From CBDUEV01 sp965366365 (GTDB lineage Bacteria; Actinomycetota; Acidimicrobiia; Spongiisociales; JAENVV01): 57,209 bases of DNA. The stretch is taken from positions 1 to 57,209 of the forward strand of contig CBDUEV010000012.1 of the NCBI GenBank assembly GCA_965366365.1, in the 5' to 3' direction. Each line of letters opens with the position of its first letter. Position 1 is the stretch's first letter. Below the pieces are notes generated by a model. That model saw only the letters and a program-made list of their open reading frames with translations, was not told where the DNA came from and made no database searches. The translations under genes and the position numbers were made by a program. Of this stretch, positions 25,587 through 32,725 are shown in pieces.

Positions 25587-26723
25587 GTGAACGAGCCAAG
25601 GATTCTGCTGTCCCCACCCGACACCTCGCCGTCGGATCGCCAGGCGATTCTGCGGGCCTTCGACGGGGGGTGGATCGCTCCGCTCGGTCCGGAAGTCGAC
25701 GCCTTCGAAGCCGAACTGAAGGACGTCACCGGGAGGACGGCGGCCCGCGCCCTGAGCAGCGGCACGGCGGGTTTGCATCTCGCTCTGGTCGTGGGCGGTG
25801 TCACGCCGGGCGACCGGGTCATCGTGTCCGATCTCACCTTTGCGGCCACGGCCAACGCCGTCCGCTACGTCGGGGCGATCCCTGTCTTCGTCGACTCCGA
25901 TCGCGCCACCTGGAACCTCGATCCGGACCTCCTCTCCGAGGCTCTCAGCGCGCTCGACCGAGAGGGCCACCCGGCCGCCGCGGTATTGGCCGTGGATCTC
26001 TACGGGCAGTGCGCCGACTACGAACGCATCGTGCAGGTGTGCGCCGACCACGAGGTGTTGTTGATCGAAGACGCCGCTGAGGCGCTCGGCGCGACCTACC
26101 AGGGGCAACCGGCTGGGAGCTTCGGAGATGTGTCGGTGCTGTCTTTCAACGGCAACAAGATCATCACGACCAGTGGTGGGGGAGCGCTCCTGACCGACCG
26201 CCCGGATTGGGCGGAGAAGGCCGAGTTTCTTGCCACGCAGGCGCGCGATCCGGCCCCGCACTACCAGCACTCGGAACTCGGCTACAACTATCGCCTGAGC
26301 AACCTCCTGGCGGCCCTCGGCAGGTCGCAGCTCGCCGATCTCGACCGCCGAGTCGAAGCGCGCCGGGCCCACAACGCCGCCTATCGAGAGGCGCTCGGCG
26401 CCATTCCTGGTCTCGAGTTCATGCCCGAAGCTCCCGAGGGGCGATCCAACTGTTGGCTGACCGCTCTCACGCTCGACCCCGACGCAGGTGGCGTTGATCG
26501 AGAAGCCGTGCGCCGTCATCTCGACGAGCGAGGGATCGAGGCGCGCCCGGTGTGGAAGCCGATGCACCTCCAGCCGTACTACCGAGAGTTTCGCATCGTT
26601 GGAGGGTCGGTGGGCGAGGACATCTTCCGGCGCGGTCTGTGTTTGCCCAGTGGTTCTGCCATGGATCGCAGCAGTCGGGATCGTGTCATCGGGGCGGTGC
26701 TGGAGGCCCATGGGGTCGGGTGA
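25587..26723 (+). CDS. DegT/DnrJ/EryC1/StrS-family aminotransferase
   Basis: 378 residues, GTG start. It shows the sugar-aminotransferase pattern: SSGTAGLHLAL near 58 (cofactor phosphate contacts), TFAATANAV, EDAAEALGATY with the cofactor Asp near 161, and SFNGNKIITTSGGG with the Schiff-base lysine about residue 190. Family members convert keto-sugar nucleotides to amino sugars using PLP; the sequence style is close to PglE/bacillosamine-type enzymes. It would supply an amino sugar to the glycan made by this region. No matching dehydratase is in the window. Confidence 0.88.
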   Translation: MNEPRILLSPPDTSPSDRQAILRAFDGGWIAPLGPEVDAFEAELKDVTGRTAARALSSGTAGLHLALVVGGVTPGDRVIVSDLTFAATANAVRYVGAIPVFVDSDRATWNLDPDLLSEALSALDREGHPAAAVLAVDLYGQCADYERIVQVCADHEVLLIEDAAEALGATYQGQPAGSFGDVSVLSFNGNKIITTSGGGALLTDRPDWAEKAEFLATQARDPAPHYQHSELGYNYRLSNLLAALGRSQLADLDRRVEARRAHNAAYREALGAIPGLEFMPEAPEGRSNCWLTALTLDPDAGGVDREAVRRHLDERGIEARPVWKPMHLQPYYREFRIVGGSVGEDIFRRGLCLPSGSAMDRSSRDRVIGAVLEAHGVG

Positions 26724-26803
26724 GGCTCAGCTCGTGCGACCGGGCTGGTTGCAGCCTGCCGGTGAGCCACTAATGTCTCGACCCAGGACAAGGGGGGCGT
26801 TTC

Positions 26804-27883
26804 TTGACGACTGAAGAGGGGGTGGCCGCGCGGGGCTCGAGCTTCGCCGGCCAGGAGAAAGACGACCGTATCCCGGAGCGCGGCGCCGAGCGGGGTCTGC
26901 CACGCAGATTCTGGTATCCGCTTGCCTTGGCGATCGTGTACCTGGTGTGGCTCACCTACATGCTGCTCACCGACTCCTGGGGGCTTTTCGCGGAGCATTG
27001 GCCCGTCAGTGTGACCATGAGCCTGGGCTCTTTTGTGGCGGGAGCCACGGCCGAAGGTGGCGCAGCCGTGGCTTTCCCGGTATTCACCAAGGTCCTTTCG
27101 ATCGCGCCGACAACAGCGGCGACCTTCGGTCTCCTCATCCAGTCGGTGGGAATGACGATGGCCGCTGTCGTCATCGTGGCGCGGAGGGTACCGATACTCC
27201 CGCGGGTCATCCTGTGGGTCTCGTTGGGCGGCGTGGCCGGACAACTGGTCGGTACCTATCTGATCAGCCTGGCCAGCCCCTATTCGAAAATTCTGTTCAC
27301 GTTCGTGGCGACGGTGTTCGGGGTGGCGCTCGTCATCTCGCGTTGGGTGCTCAAGTGGCAGCCCTACAAGACCCTGCCGAGGTGGACCGACAAGAGCCGC
27401 ATGGTCTTCCTGGCAGTCGGCCTGTTCGGGGGGATCTTCGCCGCCAACACCGGCTCGGGGATCGACATGTTGACGTTCATCGTGCTCACGCTGGCCATCG
27501 GAATCGACGAGAAGGTGAGCACGCCCACCACTGTGGTGATCATGGGAATCAACTCCGTCGTCGGCGCCTTTCTGCACGGCGTCGTGAACCAGGACATCGG
27601 CATCGCGGGGGAGTACTGGCTCGTGGCCATACCCATCGTGGTGTTCGGAGCGCCTCTCGGAGCGTACGTGGCGTCCAAGGCACACCGAGATCACATCATC
27701 TGGTTCCTGCTCCTGCTCATCACCATCGAGTTGGTCAGCACCATCATCCTGGTTCCGTTCAGCTCGACCGCCATCACGGTGACGGCCATCGCCGTAGTCG
27801 TCTGCGGGATCTGGTTTTGGGCGATGCTGCATTACCGGCATCGGAGCGTCGATGCCGTGTTGGAGGACTCAGCGGTGGCGTGA
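26804..27883 (+). CDS. TSUP (TauE/SafE) family permease
   Basis: 359 residues. TTG at 26804 has AGGGGG about seven bases upstream. About eight hydrophobic helices in two halves are visible after a charged 40-residue cytoplasmic N-terminus. The halves contain SFVAGATAEGGAAVAFP and GGIFAANTGSGIDML, the glycine-rich segments of TSUP transporters. Such proteins move sulfite, sulfonates or other small organic anions. A link to sulfur handling for the sulfotransferases is possible but unproven. Its end overlaps the convergent membrane-protein gene by 15 bases. Confidence 0.82.
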   Translation: MTTEEGVAARGSSFAGQEKDDRIPERGAERGLPRRFWYPLALAIVYLVWLTYMLLTDSWGLFAEHWPVSVTMSLGSFVAGATAEGGAAVAFPVFTKVLSIAPTTAATFGLLIQSVGMTMAAVVIVARRVPILPRVILWVSLGGVAGQLVGTYLISLASPYSKILFTFVATVFGVALVISRWVLKWQPYKTLPRWTDKSRMVFLAVGLFGGIFAANTGSGIDMLTFIVLTLAIGIDEKVSTPTTVVIMGINSVVGAFLHGVVNQDIGIAGEYWLVAIPIVVFGAPLGAYVASKAHRDHIIWFLLLLITIELVSTIILVPFSSTAITVTAIAVVVCGIWFWAMLHYRHRSVDAVLEDSAVA

Positions 27884-28603
27884 GGTCCTGCGGCCGGCTT
27901 TGGGTATCCAGAGTGTGGCTGCCCCCACGACCGCCGTGAGTCCGACACCGATGGCCAGGGCAGTGGGCGCCGACCGAGAGAGTCCCGCCACTCTCGACCA
28001 CCCGATCACCAAAGCGGCGTGGGCCGCGAAGCTCCACCACGGCGAGATCGAGCGGCGAGGCCACGACAGTAAAGCCAGCGCCGCCAAAGCCCCGAAGGCG
28101 CCGACGTACGCCCCCGGACGGCCAACGGACCCGGCGGCGCCGGACGCGGCGGCAACGGTGGCGATTCCCAATGCGCCCGCTGCCCGCAGCGGAAGCAGCT
28201 GACGCGGCCACCACAACCACACCATCGCCGAGGTCACACCGAGAAGTACCGATATCACTTCGGTGTCGGGTACGGTCGCCCACACACCGGCCAGCGAAAG
28301 CGCCAGCGCCGGGGCCAGTTCGGGGCGACTGCGATTCTTGATCAGACCGTAGGACACCGCCGCGATCGTGAGGGCGGCCGCCGGAAGTACCCAGCCGTGC
28401 CGGGTGAGGGAGCGTTCCAAGGCCTGCCGGTTGAGCACATCAGCCCAGAACAGGGCGGCGCCCACCGTCGGCGCCCACAGCAGCCCCCAATCCACGCGGA
28501 TGCGGCGCATGAACAGCCCGATCGCCAGGGCGGCCAGGCCCGCCACCAGTCCGCGTTGGAATTCGGGAGTTTGGAGTAGGCGAAGGGCGACGGTCGGATC
28601 CAC
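27869..28603 (-). CDS. Polytopic membrane protein of unknown function
   Basis: 244 residues from GTG at 28603, preceded by a GGGAG purine run. About seven or eight hydrophobic segments cover nearly the whole length, with short loops rich in Arg and Trp and a basic C-terminus. No motif was recognised. It is divergent from trpC with an 81-base spacer. A Trp-associated membrane protein is found between trpE and trpC in several actinomycetes, but that gene runs with the operon and this one does not, so the link is weak. Confidence 0.65.
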   Translation of the reverse strand: MDPTVALRLLQTPEFQRGLVAGLAALAIGLFMRRIRVDWGLLWAPTVGAALFWADVLNRQALERSLTRHGWVLPAAALTIAAVSYGLIKNRSRPELAPALALSLAGVWATVPDTEVISVLLGVTSAMVWLWWPRQLLPLRAAGALGIATVAAASGAAGSVGRPGAYVGAFGALAALALLSWPRRSISPWWSFAAHAALVIGWSRVAGLSRSAPTALAIGVGLTAVVGAATLWIPKAGRRTSRHR

Positions 28604-28672
28604 GCCACGATTCTCCCACCTCGCCACCTGGCCCGTCGCCGGAAACGGCTCTGGTGGGTCTGGACCGCCGCC

Positions 28673-28678
28673 TACCAT
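28673..28678 (+). promoter_or_regulatory. Candidate -10 box for leaderless trpC mRNA
   Basis: TACCAT ends six bases before the GTG start of trpC at 28685. No ribosome-binding sequence is present in between. Same geometry as at 7143, 32713, 46753 and 47389. Confidence 0.4.
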
Positions 28679-28684
28679 GGTGCC

Positions 28685-29452
28685 GTGCTCGAAGCGATCG
28701 TCGCTCGCGTCCGAAGGGACCTCCCCGCACTTCTCGCTCGAGAGCCGGAACTCCGCGCCGCATTGGCGTCCGCCCCGCCCGTCCGTGATTTCGTGGCCGG
28801 GTTGGTCGGGCCGCGATTGGCGGTGATCGCCGAGGTGAAACGTCGCTCGCCCAGCCGGGGTGTCATCGACGCCGACCTCGATCCGGTGGCCCAGGCTGTC
28901 AAGTACGTGACCGGCGGGGCCGGGGCGATCTCGGTGCTCACGGAACGGCACCACTTCGACGGGTCACTCGAAGACCTGGCCGCGGTTCGGGCCGGCGTGG
29001 AATGCCCGGTCTTGCGCAAGGATTTCATCGTCGACCCGATCCAGGTCCTCGAGGCGCGCGCCGGCGGTGCGGACGCCGTGCTGCTCATCGCCGCCGTCCT
29101 CGACGACGCCACGTTGGGCCGTTTGTTGGAGGAGGTGTCCGGCCACGGCATGGTGGCGCTGGTCGAGGCACACGACGAACAGGAGGCCGTGCGGGCGGTG
29201 GCGGCCGGCGCACAGGTGATCGGCGTGAACAACCGAGATCTCTCCACCTTCGAGGTGGATCTCTCCACGGCCGAGCGGGTGGCCGGCGCCCTCGACGGCG
29301 CCACCGTGCGGGTTGCCGAAAGTGGTATCTGGACGCGTTCCGACGCCGCCCGGATGCGGGAGGCAGGCTACGACGCCGTCCTCGTGGGTGAAGCTTTGGT
29401 GCGGTCCGCCGACCCGGCCGGCTTGCTGCGCCAGATGCGGCAGGCCACGTGA
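28685..29452 (+). CDS. trpC: Indole-3-glycerol phosphate synthase
   Basis: 255 residues, GTG start. It has the (beta/alpha)8 pattern with VIAEVKRRSPSRG near 48, CPVLRKDFIVDP near 108, VNNRDLSTFEVD near 184 and VAESGI near 212, the substrate phosphate and catalytic positions of the family. It closes the indole ring from carboxyphenylamino-deoxyribulose phosphate in tryptophan synthesis. First gene of a tightly overlapping trpCFBA operon; trpE, trpG and trpD are not in the window. Confidence 0.95.
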   Translation: MLEAIVARVRRDLPALLAREPELRAALASAPPVRDFVAGLVGPRLAVIAEVKRRSPSRGVIDADLDPVAQAVKYVTGGAGAISVLTERHHFDGSLEDLAAVRAGVECPVLRKDFIVDPIQVLEARAGGADAVLLIAAVLDDATLGRLLEEVSGHGMVALVEAHDEQEAVRAVAAGAQVIGVNNRDLSTFEVDLSTAERVAGALDGATVRVAESGIWTRSDAARMREAGYDAVLVGEALVRSADPAGLLRQMRQAT

Positions 29453-30045
29453 CCTGGGTGAAGGTGTGCGGCCTGAGGACGCCGGCCGAGGTGGAGGTCG
29501 CCGCCACCGCCGGAGCGGATGCGGTCGGGCTGGTCCTCGCCCCGTCGCCCCGGCAGATCGACCTCGCCCTCGCCCGGCGGTTGGTTGCCGAGTGTCCCGT
29601 GCTCTCCGTGCTCGTCACGGTCGACTCGACTCCCGACGAGCTCCTCGCCGCGGTCGACGCAACCGGCGCCGGGGGAGTACAGCCTCACGGGCGCCACGCG
29701 GAGGCGGCCGCGACCGCCGCTTCCCAGCGCGGGCTCTTCGTGCTCCGTCCCATCCGGGTCGCCGAGAAACGGCCCGACCTCGACGTGGTTCCACTCGGCC
29801 AGACCCCGCTGCTGGACGCCTACGATGCCGGACGCCACGGGGGGACCGGGACACCCTTCGATTGGGGTCTCGTCTCGACCAACCGGCCGTACGTCCTGGC
29901 CGGTGGCCTCGGTCCCGACAACGTGGCTGAAGCGGTGGCGTCGGCGGCGCCCTGGGGTGTGGATGCCTCCTCGGGTCTAGAATCCTCCCCCGGCGTCAAG
30001 GACCCGGCGCGCATCCGAGCATTCGTAGAAGGAGCCAAGGCATGA
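29449..30045 (+). CDS. trpF: Phosphoribosylanthranilate isomerase
   Basis: 198 residues, GTG start overlapping the trpC stop. WVKVCGLRTP at the N-terminus carries the catalytic cysteine, VQPHG gives the HG segment of the family, and GGLGPDNVAEAV plus WGVDASSGLES near the C-terminus form the phosphate site with the catalytic Asp region. It performs the Amadori rearrangement preceding the trpC step. Many actinomycetes lack trpF and use PriA for this reaction, so a separate trpF is a useful taxonomic character. Confidence 0.94.
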   Translation: MTWVKVCGLRTPAEVEVAATAGADAVGLVLAPSPRQIDLALARRLVAECPVLSVLVTVDSTPDELLAAVDATGAGGVQPHGRHAEAAATAASQRGLFVLRPIRVAEKRPDLDVVPLGQTPLLDAYDAGRHGGTGTPFDWGLVSTNRPYVLAGGLGPDNVAEAVASAAPWGVDASSGLESSPGVKDPARIRAFVEGAKA

Positions 30046-31214
30046 CCAAACTCGATCGCCCCGACGATCGGGGTCGATTCGGCGAGTTCGGGGGCCGGTT
30101 CGCTCCGGAGACGCTCATGCCCGCCCTGGACGAGCTCGAACAGGTCTTCGAGCAGGCCTGGAGCGACCCGGATTTCGTTGCTGAGTTCCATCAGCTTCTC
30201 CGCGACTACGTTGGCCGACCCACTCCGCTGCATCGTGTCGATCGGTTGTCGGAACAACTCGGCGTCGAGATTCTGCTCAAGCGTGAGGATCTGGCGCACA
30301 CGGGTGCCCACAAGATCAACAATGCTCTCGGTCAGGGAATGCTCAACATGAGGATGGGCAAGCCGAGAATCATCGCCGAGACCGGTGCCGGACAGCACGG
30401 GGTCGCCACCGCCACGGCTGCTGCCCTGTTTGGACTCGAGTGCCAGGTCTACATGGGCGCCAAAGACATCGAACGCCAAGCCCTGAACGTGCGGCGGATG
30501 GAGATGCTCGGCACCGAGGTGGTGCCGGTGACGGCAGGGGCCGGAACGCTGAAGGACGCCACCAACGAGGCGATGCGCGAATGGGTGCGGAGCGTCGAAA
30601 CGACCCACTACACGATCGGTTCGGTCGTCGGCCCCCACCCATTTCCATGGATCGTCCGGGAGTTTCAGAAGATCATCGGGGAGGAGTCTCTGCTCCAACT
30701 GGGCGGACAGCTCCCCGATGTGATCGTGGCGTGCGTCGGCGGGGGATCGAACGCCATCGGCATGTTCTACCCGTTCGCGGGATTGGGCGTGGACCTGGTG
30801 GGTGTGGAGGCCGGTGGCCACGGAATCGCCTCCGGTGAACACGGCGCCTCCATCGGGGCAGGAAGTCCGGGTGTGCTCCACGGGAGCCGGACCATGCTGC
30901 TCCAGGATCCCGATGGTCAGGTGATCGAGGCTCACAGCGCTTCGGCGGGCTTGGACTATCCGGGAGTCGGACCCGAGCATGCCTTCTTCGCGGATCTCGG
31001 CCTGGCCAGGTATCCGTCGGTGACCGACGATGAAGCGCTCGACGCCGTCTTCATGCTTGCCCGCACGGAAGGCATCATCCCTGCATTGGAGTCGGCCCAC
31101 GCGCTGGCCTGGGTCGCTCGCGAGGCCGATCAACTGGCCGGGCAGACGGTCCTGATCAATTTGTCGGGCCGAGGCGACAAGGACGTCGAGCAAATCGCCC
31201 GGCTGAGGCCATGA
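30042..31214 (+). CDS. trpB: Tryptophan synthase beta chain
   Basis: 390 residues, ATG start overlapping trpF. GRFGEFGGRFAPETLMPAL is the typical N-terminus, the PLP lysine is in HTGAHKINNALGQ near 90, GAGQHGVATA lies near 113, and CVGGGSNAIGMF binds the cofactor phosphate near 235. It condenses indole with serine. The length is usual for the family. The next gene, trpA, starts inside its stop, so the two subunits of the complex are produced together. Confidence 0.97.
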   Translation: MTKLDRPDDRGRFGEFGGRFAPETLMPALDELEQVFEQAWSDPDFVAEFHQLLRDYVGRPTPLHRVDRLSEQLGVEILLKREDLAHTGAHKINNALGQGMLNMRMGKPRIIAETGAGQHGVATATAAALFGLECQVYMGAKDIERQALNVRRMEMLGTEVVPVTAGAGTLKDATNEAMREWVRSVETTHYTIGSVVGPHPFPWIVREFQKIIGEESLLQLGGQLPDVIVACVGGGSNAIGMFYPFAGLGVDLVGVEAGGHGIASGEHGASIGAGSPGVLHGSRTMLLQDPDGQVIEAHSASAGLDYPGVGPEHAFFADLGLARYPSVTDDEALDAVFMLARTEGIIPALESAHALAWVAREADQLAGQTVLINLSGRGDKDVEQIARLRP

Positions 31215-32008
31215 CCGCCGCACGCCTCGACGCCCTGTTCGCCGCCTGTCGAGCCGAGGGGCGACCGGCCTTCCTACCGTTCATGACGGCGGGACTTCCG
31301 TCTCCCGAGACCTCCCCGGCGATGTACGAAGCGATGGCCGATGCCGACGGATTCGAGGTGGGAATTCCCTACTCGGATCCACTCATGGACGGCCCGACGA
31401 TCCAGGCCGCCGGGCAACGGTCCCTCCGGGGAGGCACCACCCTGGCCGTGGGTCTCGACATCGTGCGGCAGGTGAGTGAGCGAACCCGAAAACCGACCCT
31501 TGTCATGACCTACTCCAACGTGGTGTTCCAGGTTGGCCCTCAATCGTTCGCGGCACGCATCGCCGAGGCCGGGGCGAGCGGGCTGATCGTCGCCGATCTG
31601 CCCTTCGAGGAAGCCGCACCGGTGCAACAGGCGGTGGAGGCCGAGGGCCTCGGAATGGTGCTCTTCGCGGCTCCCACCACCACCGACGAACGGCTTGAGC
31701 GGCTGGCCGCCGCCCGACCGGCCTTCGTCTACGGGGTGGCCGAGGTCGGTGTGACCGGGGAGCGGGAGAAGTCGGGCGGCCGCGCAGCCGCCATGGTCGA
31801 GAGAATCCGTGCGGTCACCGATCGGCCCATCGTGCTCGGCGTTGGCATCTCGACTCCGAGTCAGGCTAGGGCCTTGGCCCCGCTGGCCGATGGCATCATC
31901 GTGGGATCGGCCCTCGTCCGAGAGGTGCTGGACGCACCCGACGCGACGACCGCCGCCCGTCGCCTCACGGCAACCAGTGGCGCCCTGGCGGCGGCCCTAC
32001 GCCCCTGA
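31211..32008 (+). CDS. trpA: Tryptophan synthase alpha chain
   Basis: 265 residues, ATG start overlapping trpB. The catalytic glutamate lies in FEVGIPYSDPLMDGPTIQ (about residue 48) and the second acidic residue in the same segment (SDP...DGP). LIVADLPFEEA and VGVGISTPSQARAL complete the barrel and phosphate-binding parts. It splits indole-3-glycerol phosphate to indole, which is channelled to the beta chain. Last gene of the operon; no clear rho-independent terminator follows. Confidence 0.96.
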   Translation: MTAARLDALFAACRAEGRPAFLPFMTAGLPSPETSPAMYEAMADADGFEVGIPYSDPLMDGPTIQAAGQRSLRGGTTLAVGLDIVRQVSERTRKPTLVMTYSNVVFQVGPQSFAARIAEAGASGLIVADLPFEEAAPVQQAVEAEGLGMVLFAAPTTTDERLERLAAARPAFVYGVAEVGVTGEREKSGGRAAAMVERIRAVTDRPIVLGVGISTPSQARALAPLADGIIVGSALVREVLDAPDATTAARRLTATSGALAAALRP

Positions 32009-32086
32009 CACCGCAGCTGAGCCCGGCCACGAAGTCTCGAGTCAGGCCAGGGTTTGTGATCCGGGGTTCTGACACAAACGCGCAAC

Positions 32087-32166
32087 GACCACTCACCAGG
32101 GATCGGACTGTCTCGGCCAGGGAGTGGGGGGAGTGGGGATCGGCGAAACAGTCTCAGTGAGTGGTC
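32087..32166. repeat. Inverted repeat in the trpA - tRNA-Leu spacer
   Basis: GACCACTCAC at 32087-32096 is the exact reverse complement of GTGAGTGGTC at 32157-32166, and GACTGT at 32106 pairs with ACAGTC at 32148. The central 36 bases are G-rich. A TTTGTG...CACAAA pair lies just before it (about 32053-32078). There is no U-tract. The spacer from 32009 to the tRNA gene holds no coding sequence I can support. Confidence 0.6.
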
Positions 32167-32285
32167 GATGCTGGCTACGACACTACCGGAAAACCTCGCC
32201 AAAGGGCTGGATTATGGCCACCTTCGGAGGCGTTCCTCCTGCGGGGCCGTGCCGTTCGATACAGGCCAGTCGTACTCTTGACTCG

Positions 32286-32368
32286 TACCGGGAGTGGGAC
32301 TCGAACCCACACGTCCGTGAGGACAACGGATTTTGAGTCCGCCGCGTCTACCATTCCGCCATCCCGGC
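32286..32368 (-). tRNA. tRNA-Leu (anticodon CAA)
   Basis: On the minus strand an 83-base cloverleaf reads from GCCGGGAT to TCCCGGTA. It has the D-arm TGGCGGAATGGTAGACGC, anticodon arm CGGA-CTCAAAA-TCCG giving anticodon CAA, a long variable arm (TTGTCCTCACGGACGT) typical of class II tRNAs, and a T-arm GTGGG-TTCGAGT-CCCAC. Acceptor pair 1-72 is G-T. The 3' CCA is not encoded. Confidence 0.93.
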
Positions 32369-32418
32369 ATGCAGCCAGTATCCAAGCACAACCCGTTGCC
32401 TCGGAGAAGTCGAAAACC

Positions 32419-32691
32419 ATGGGTCGTCTCGAACAACGCATCATGACCATCAACGATCGCCTGGCCGCGCTCGACGAGGAAGAGCGCCTGGTCACCGAAG
32501 AGCTCTCCTACCACCGGCATATCAACGACGACGCCCAGCGCGACGCCGCCGTCGGCAACGCCGACGACCGGGCTTTCGCGGCGGATTCGAGGAACGACGT
32601 GGCCCGCTTCGAGAGGGCTGTGCAGGATCTGGCCCGACGGCGCGCCAAACTCGAGAAGAAACGAGAGCGGCTGCTGGACCGCTTGACCTGA
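32419..32691 (+). CDS. Small coiled-coil protein of unknown function
   Basis: 90 residues from ATG at 32419. It is highly charged and almost entirely helical in pattern (LEQRIMTINDRLAALDEEE... and a Lys/Arg/Glu-rich end LARRRAKLEKKRERLLDRL), with no signal peptide or membrane segment. No family recognised. It lies between the tRNA gene and polA with only 34 bases before polA, so it might share its transcript. A DNA- or cell-division-associated role would be a guess. Confidence 0.6.
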   Translation: MGRLEQRIMTINDRLAALDEEERLVTEELSYHRHINDDAQRDAAVGNADDRAFAADSRNDVARFERAVQDLARRRAKLEKKRERLLDRLT

Positions 32692-32712
32692 CTGAGCGGG
32701 CGGGCGCCCGCC

Positions 32713-32718
32713 TATCAT
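32713..32718 (+). promoter_or_regulatory. Candidate -10 box for leaderless polA mRNA
   Basis: TATCAT ends seven bases before the polA ATG at 32726. A TTGACC at 32683 is too far upstream (24-base spacer) to be a normal -35. Confidence 0.4.
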
Positions 32719-32725
32719 CGCCTCC

